Assembly: GCA_903921605.1 (NCBI GenBank)
Contig: CAIXQV010000812.1
Coordinates: forward strand, 1 to 8,651
Reading direction: 5' to 3'
DNA length: 8,651 nucleotides
DNA from: an uncultured Planctomycetaceae bacterium
GTDB taxonomy: Bacteria; Planctomycetota; Planctomycetia; Planctomycetales; Planctomycetaceae
The notes below the pieces were generated by a model. The model searched no databases and had not been told where the DNA came from. It saw nothing but the letters and a program-made list of their open reading frames with translations. Made by a program: the position numbers and the translations under genes. Shown here one piece after another: positions 6,326 through 8,651 of this stretch (positions are counted from its first letter, which is position 1; every line of letters starts with the position of its first letter).

Positions 6326-7129
6326 TTACTCGTCGGCCGACGATCGTTGTTTGCGGCGGGCCTGAGCAGCTCGGCGGTAGTCGGAGAAGACGTGAGCGGC
6401 CAGAAGGGTCGTCTCTGTGGATAGCTCTTCGACTCGACTTCTGAAGAACGCCAATGCGCCGATGGCCGGAATTGCGACTCCTAGACCCTGCAGAGTTGTG
6501 ATCAGAGCTTTGTAAACGCCGGGAGCAAGTTCCGAGATTTGCGGATTTGCCTTCAGCTCGAACTCCATGAACGCAAGAATCATCCCCCAGACTGTTCCCA
6601 TCAGCCCGAGCATCGGGGCCAGAGTGCTGATGACGGACAAATGTTCGATGCGGCGGAAGTAGCGACTGGATTGTTCGACCGCTGCGTCTTCGATCGCTTT
6701 TTCAACGGCCGCGTAGCTGCCAGTCCCCGCTTCTTCCAGCCCCGCATGAAGCAAGCGACTGAGAAATCCCTGATGCTTTTCACACAGCTGCAGCCCTTCG
6801 GCGATTTTCTTCTCAGCCAGGCAGCGGTGAATTTCTTCGGCAAGTCCGGGCGGCATAAATGTTGACCGACGGATATGCAGCACATAATCAATGATCAAGG
6901 CCACCATGATGAAGCTCAGAAACATGATCACGTAGCCGATCATGCCTCCCGCGGCCAACATGTCGCGTACGTTCAAAAATGACTGAGCAGTCTTTTCCGC
7001 AGCCTGAGCCGGCGCGGCGTCTTGTGCGAAGAGACTTGTGACAGTCAGCAGGCAGACGGCGCCGCCGCACATCAGGACCAGCCGTCGAAAACCGGAGTTT
7101 GGCGATCTGGGTTCAAAAGGGATGCGCAT
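6326..7129 (-). CDS. exbB: MotA/TolQ/ExbB proton-channel family protein
   Basis: This 267-residue inner-membrane protein belongs to the family that forms proton channels with ExbD/TolR and uses proton-motive force to drive transport or envelope work through TonB or Tol-Pal partners. Residues 1-35 look like a cleavable signal peptide (R-R near 15-16, hydrophobic 17-33, L-F-A near 33-35) before an Ala-rich linker; this N-terminal extension is common in planctomycete and related ExbB-like proteins. Membrane segment one is about 60-85. A cytoplasmic loop rich in Glu/Lys follows (about 86-160). Segment two, with P-M-L-G-L-M-G-T-V-W-G-M, is about 164-188, and segment three, with T-T-L-Q-G-L-G-V-A-I-P-A, is about 206-229. 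These last two carry the family signature. No exbD/tolR lies next to it: the downstream neighbour is convergent thrC, and upstream there is a repeat and a DUF1501 gene. The exact subfamily (ExbB versus TolQ) cannot be fixed. Confidence 0.88.
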   Translation of the reverse strand: MRIPFEPRSPNSGFRRLVLMCGGAVCLLTVTSLFAQDAAPAQAAEKTAQSFLNVRDMLAAGGMIGYVIMFLSFIMVALIIDYVLHIRRSTFMPPGLAEEIHRCLAEKKIAEGLQLCEKHQGFLSRLLHAGLEEAGTGSYAAVEKAIEDAAVEQSSRYFRRIEHLSVISTLAPMLGLMGTVWGMILAFMEFELKANPQISELAPGVYKALITTLQGLGVAIPAIGALAFFRSRVEELSTETTLLAAHVFSDYRRAAQARRKQRSSADE

Positions 7130-7321
7130 CCTGACATTCCGTTGCCATGTGGGTCGAAGTCATCAACGTTGAGAAGTGTTGTAGTGTAGACGAACCTGAC
7201 GAAAACTCGACGGTGATTCCGCAGCGGCCGGGAAAAGGGGCCGGAACCTTTTGAATTAATCAGCCGGAACGCGTTAGCGTCCGGTTCTCATTTCAGAGCC
7301 GCTGATCTCCGTGGATCACTG
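7130..7321. other. Gap between the second DUF1501 gene and exbB
   Basis: This 192-bp gap lies between two minus-strand genes. It should hold the exbB promoter in its left half and contains the palindromic repeat 7251-7286 in its right half. I found no convincing promoter boxes and no T-run on the minus strand after the repeat. Confidence 0.5.
7251..7286 (+). repeat. Second copy of the palindromic repeat unit
   Basis: The 36 bp match 4781-4816 with only two differences (positions 5 and 11 of the block). The hairpin CCGGAACGC-GTTA-GCGTCCGG is fully kept. Unlike the first copy it lacks the T-run and the mirrored second unit. It lies 35 bp beyond the stop codon of the second DUF1501 gene (minus strand), so it may form that mRNA's 3' end. 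Confidence 0.85.
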
Positions 7322-8557
7322 TCAACTCCGGAAGACATCAACCGGCTTGAAATCGCCCTTCAGAATCTTGCCGGATTCGCACTGAAACCAATTCTCTATG
7401 ACAGCCGCGTAGACCTGCCGAAAATCGGTGTGATGCTGGATGTCCCCGTCTTTGAGCTTTTGCAGACTCGGCAATTCTCCGACGAGGCCACTCTTCACAG
7501 AATTACCGGCAAGAAACATGGGGCCGGCTGTCCCGTGGTCGGTGCCTTCGCTGGCATTCTCTTCAACTCGTCGACCAAACTCGCTGAACGCCATCACGGT
7601 GACAGCATCAGACTTTTTCATCTGATCCACGTCATCCAGAAAGGCCTTCACGGAATCGCCAAGCTGCCGGAGCAATCCCTCGTGAGCCCCGGGTTGCTGG
7701 GAATGAGTATCGAATCCGTTGAGTTGCAGATAGTAGATCGACGTCTTAAGACCGGAACTCATCAGCCTGGCAACGGTCTGCAGTTGTTCGCCCAGTCCGT
7801 TCTTTGGATACGTTACAGTCGAAGCATAGGACTTACCGGTGGAACTCAGGCGCTCACTGGCCGTGATCGCGGAGCTTGTGCTGGACTGCACAAAGTTCAG
7901 CAGGTCGTTGCCTTCACCTCGCCGGGCGTCTGCCAGCTCCTGAACGGCTTTGCGAAAGTCCGCATCGTCGGCTCCCTGTAGTCGAAACTGTTCCAGTGAG
8001 CGAATGGAAGGCACGCGAACCTTTCGCGACATCACAGAGAACGGCTGTTTGTCGTGCCCCAGATGCAACGCAGCCGGATCTCCGCCATCGGCGTCTGTTT
8101 GCTCCTCAAGAAATCGTCCCAACCAGCCGTCGGTGCGAATATCATTCTTTCGCTGACACGTATGCCAGATATCCATCGACTCAAAGTGTGAGCGATTTGG
8201 ATCCGGGTATCCGACTCCCTGAACAATCGCCAGCTTGCCGGCTTCAAGTAGATCTGCGAATCCTCGCAACGCGGAATGGAATCCAAGCTCTCCGTTAATG
8301 GCCAAAGTGTCGCTCTTTGCGACCGCGAGTTTGGGACGCAGCTTGCGGTATGTCTCATCGGCAAACGGAACCACGGTGTTCAGGCCGTCGTTTCCTCCGG
8401 CCAGTTCAATCACCACGAGCACTCGTTCTGAGTTTGCGCCACTGCTTGCCGCGCGAACTGCAGCTTGCTGCAAAACAACGGGAGCAAATCCGCCGAATGT
8501 CAGAACAGCAGAACCCGCGGAATTCTTCAGAAACGATCTGCGAGAGTTTTGTGCCAT
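7322..8557 (-). CDS. DUF1501 family exported protein, second subfamily
   Basis: This 411-residue protein begins with a short Tat-type signal: S-R-R-S-F-L-K at residues 5-11, then a hydrophobic stretch to about 35 ending A-V-R-A-A. Recognisable DUF1501 features are V-I-E-L-A-G-G-N-D-G-L-N-T-V-V-P at 49-64, G-F-H at 92-94, H-F-E-S-M-D-I-W at 124-131, G-F-D-T-H at 281-285, F-S-E-F-G-R-R-V at 324-331 and T-D-H-G at 339-342 followed by P-M-F-L-A-G. The AGGNDGLN motif and shorter length set it apart from the DUF1501 protein at 1838-3190, which has the H-G-G-P form. Genes of this subfamily commonly sit beside a DUF1800 gene; any such partner would lie beyond the right edge. The frame stays open upstream of ATG 8557 but contains no ATG, GTG or TTG start there, and the Tat motif sits at the right distance from 8557. 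The substrate is unknown; export to the periplasm is inferred from the signal. Confidence 0.92.
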   Translation of the reverse strand: MAQNSRRSFLKNSAGSAVLTFGGFAPVVLQQAAVRAASSGANSERVLVVIELAGGNDGLNTVVPFADETYRKLRPKLAVAKSDTLAINGELGFHSALRGFADLLEAGKLAIVQGVGYPDPNRSHFESMDIWHTCQRKNDIRTDGWLGRFLEEQTDADGGDPAALHLGHDKQPFSVMSRKVRVPSIRSLEQFRLQGADDADFRKAVQELADARRGEGNDLLNFVQSSTSSAITASERLSSTGKSYASTVTYPKNGLGEQLQTVARLMSSGLKTSIYYLQLNGFDTHSQQPGAHEGLLRQLGDSVKAFLDDVDQMKKSDAVTVMAFSEFGRRVEENASEGTDHGTAGPMFLAGNSVKSGLVGELPSLQKLKDGDIQHHTDFRQVYAAVIENWFQCESGKILKGDFKPVDVFRS

Positions 8558-8620
8558 CGAATCTTCTGCCTTCAGGAGGATCTGCTCGTCTGGTGCACTG
8601 TCGAAAAGGTTCTGTTGGTT

Positions 8621-8651
8621 GTAGGCCGGACCGAGCGGAGCGAGTTCCGGC
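8621..8651. repeat. Palindromic GC-rich repeat at window edge (possibly truncated)
   Basis: GCCGGACC at 8625-8632 pairs with GTTCCGGC at 8644-8651 except for one mismatch, around an 11-nt purine-rich loop (GAGCGGAGCGA). It lies 63 bp upstream of the DUF1501 start. Its core (GCCGGA...TTCCGGC) resembles intergenic palindromes I associate with planctomycete genomes; this is recollection, not a search. The element may continue past the window. Confidence 0.55.

Noticed and set aside
7430..7981. 183-residue plus-strand open frame
   Set aside because: It is a shadow of the well-supported minus-strand DUF1501 gene.

Overview
The window looks like chromosomal DNA of a planctomycete (phylum Planctomycetota, probably Planctomycetaceae-like). 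The evidence is two DUF1501 proteins with twin-arginine signals, the C-terminal haem domain typical of the very large PVC-type c-type cytochromes, an ExbB/TolQ-type channel protein with its own signal peptide, weak or absent Shine-Dalgarno sites, and short GC-rich palindromic repeats between genes. This assignment rests on gene content; I cannot name a genus.

Layout. 1-450 (+) is the 3' end of a large cytochrome-domain gene, closed by a strong intrinsic terminator (483-517). 615-1466 (-) encodes a LarE-type sulfur transferase with a three-cysteine set. A 371-bp divergent gap containing an imperfect hairpin follows. 1838-3190 (+) encodes an exported DUF1501 protein. 3191-3611 is a 421-bp gap with a doubtful small ORF. 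3612-4775 (+) encodes a citrate-synthase-fold protein in which most catalytic motifs are replaced. 4788-4864 is a composite palindromic repeat made of two head-to-head hairpin units; the first unit probably ends the preceding transcript. 4933-6321 (+) encodes threonine synthase. 6326-7129 (-) encodes a MotA/TolQ/ExbB channel protein that converges on thrC with only 4 bp between the stop codons. 7251-7286 holds a second copy of the palindromic unit. 7322-8557 (-) encodes a second, quite different DUF1501 protein. 8621-8651, at the window edge, holds a third palindromic sequence of another type.

How the genes work together. There is no clear multi-gene operon: orientation changes often, and the one same-strand pair (citrate-synthase-like, thrC) is split by a terminator-like repeat. 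Most genes look like single transcription units: housekeeping amino-acid synthesis (thrC), cofactor sulfur chemistry (larE), cell-envelope energisation (exbB without a visible exbD), and planctomycete-specific exported proteins. I see no phage, CRISPR, transposase, tRNA or rRNA. The points most worth following are the apparently inactive citrate synthase homologue, the palindromic repeat family, and the LarE cysteine pattern.
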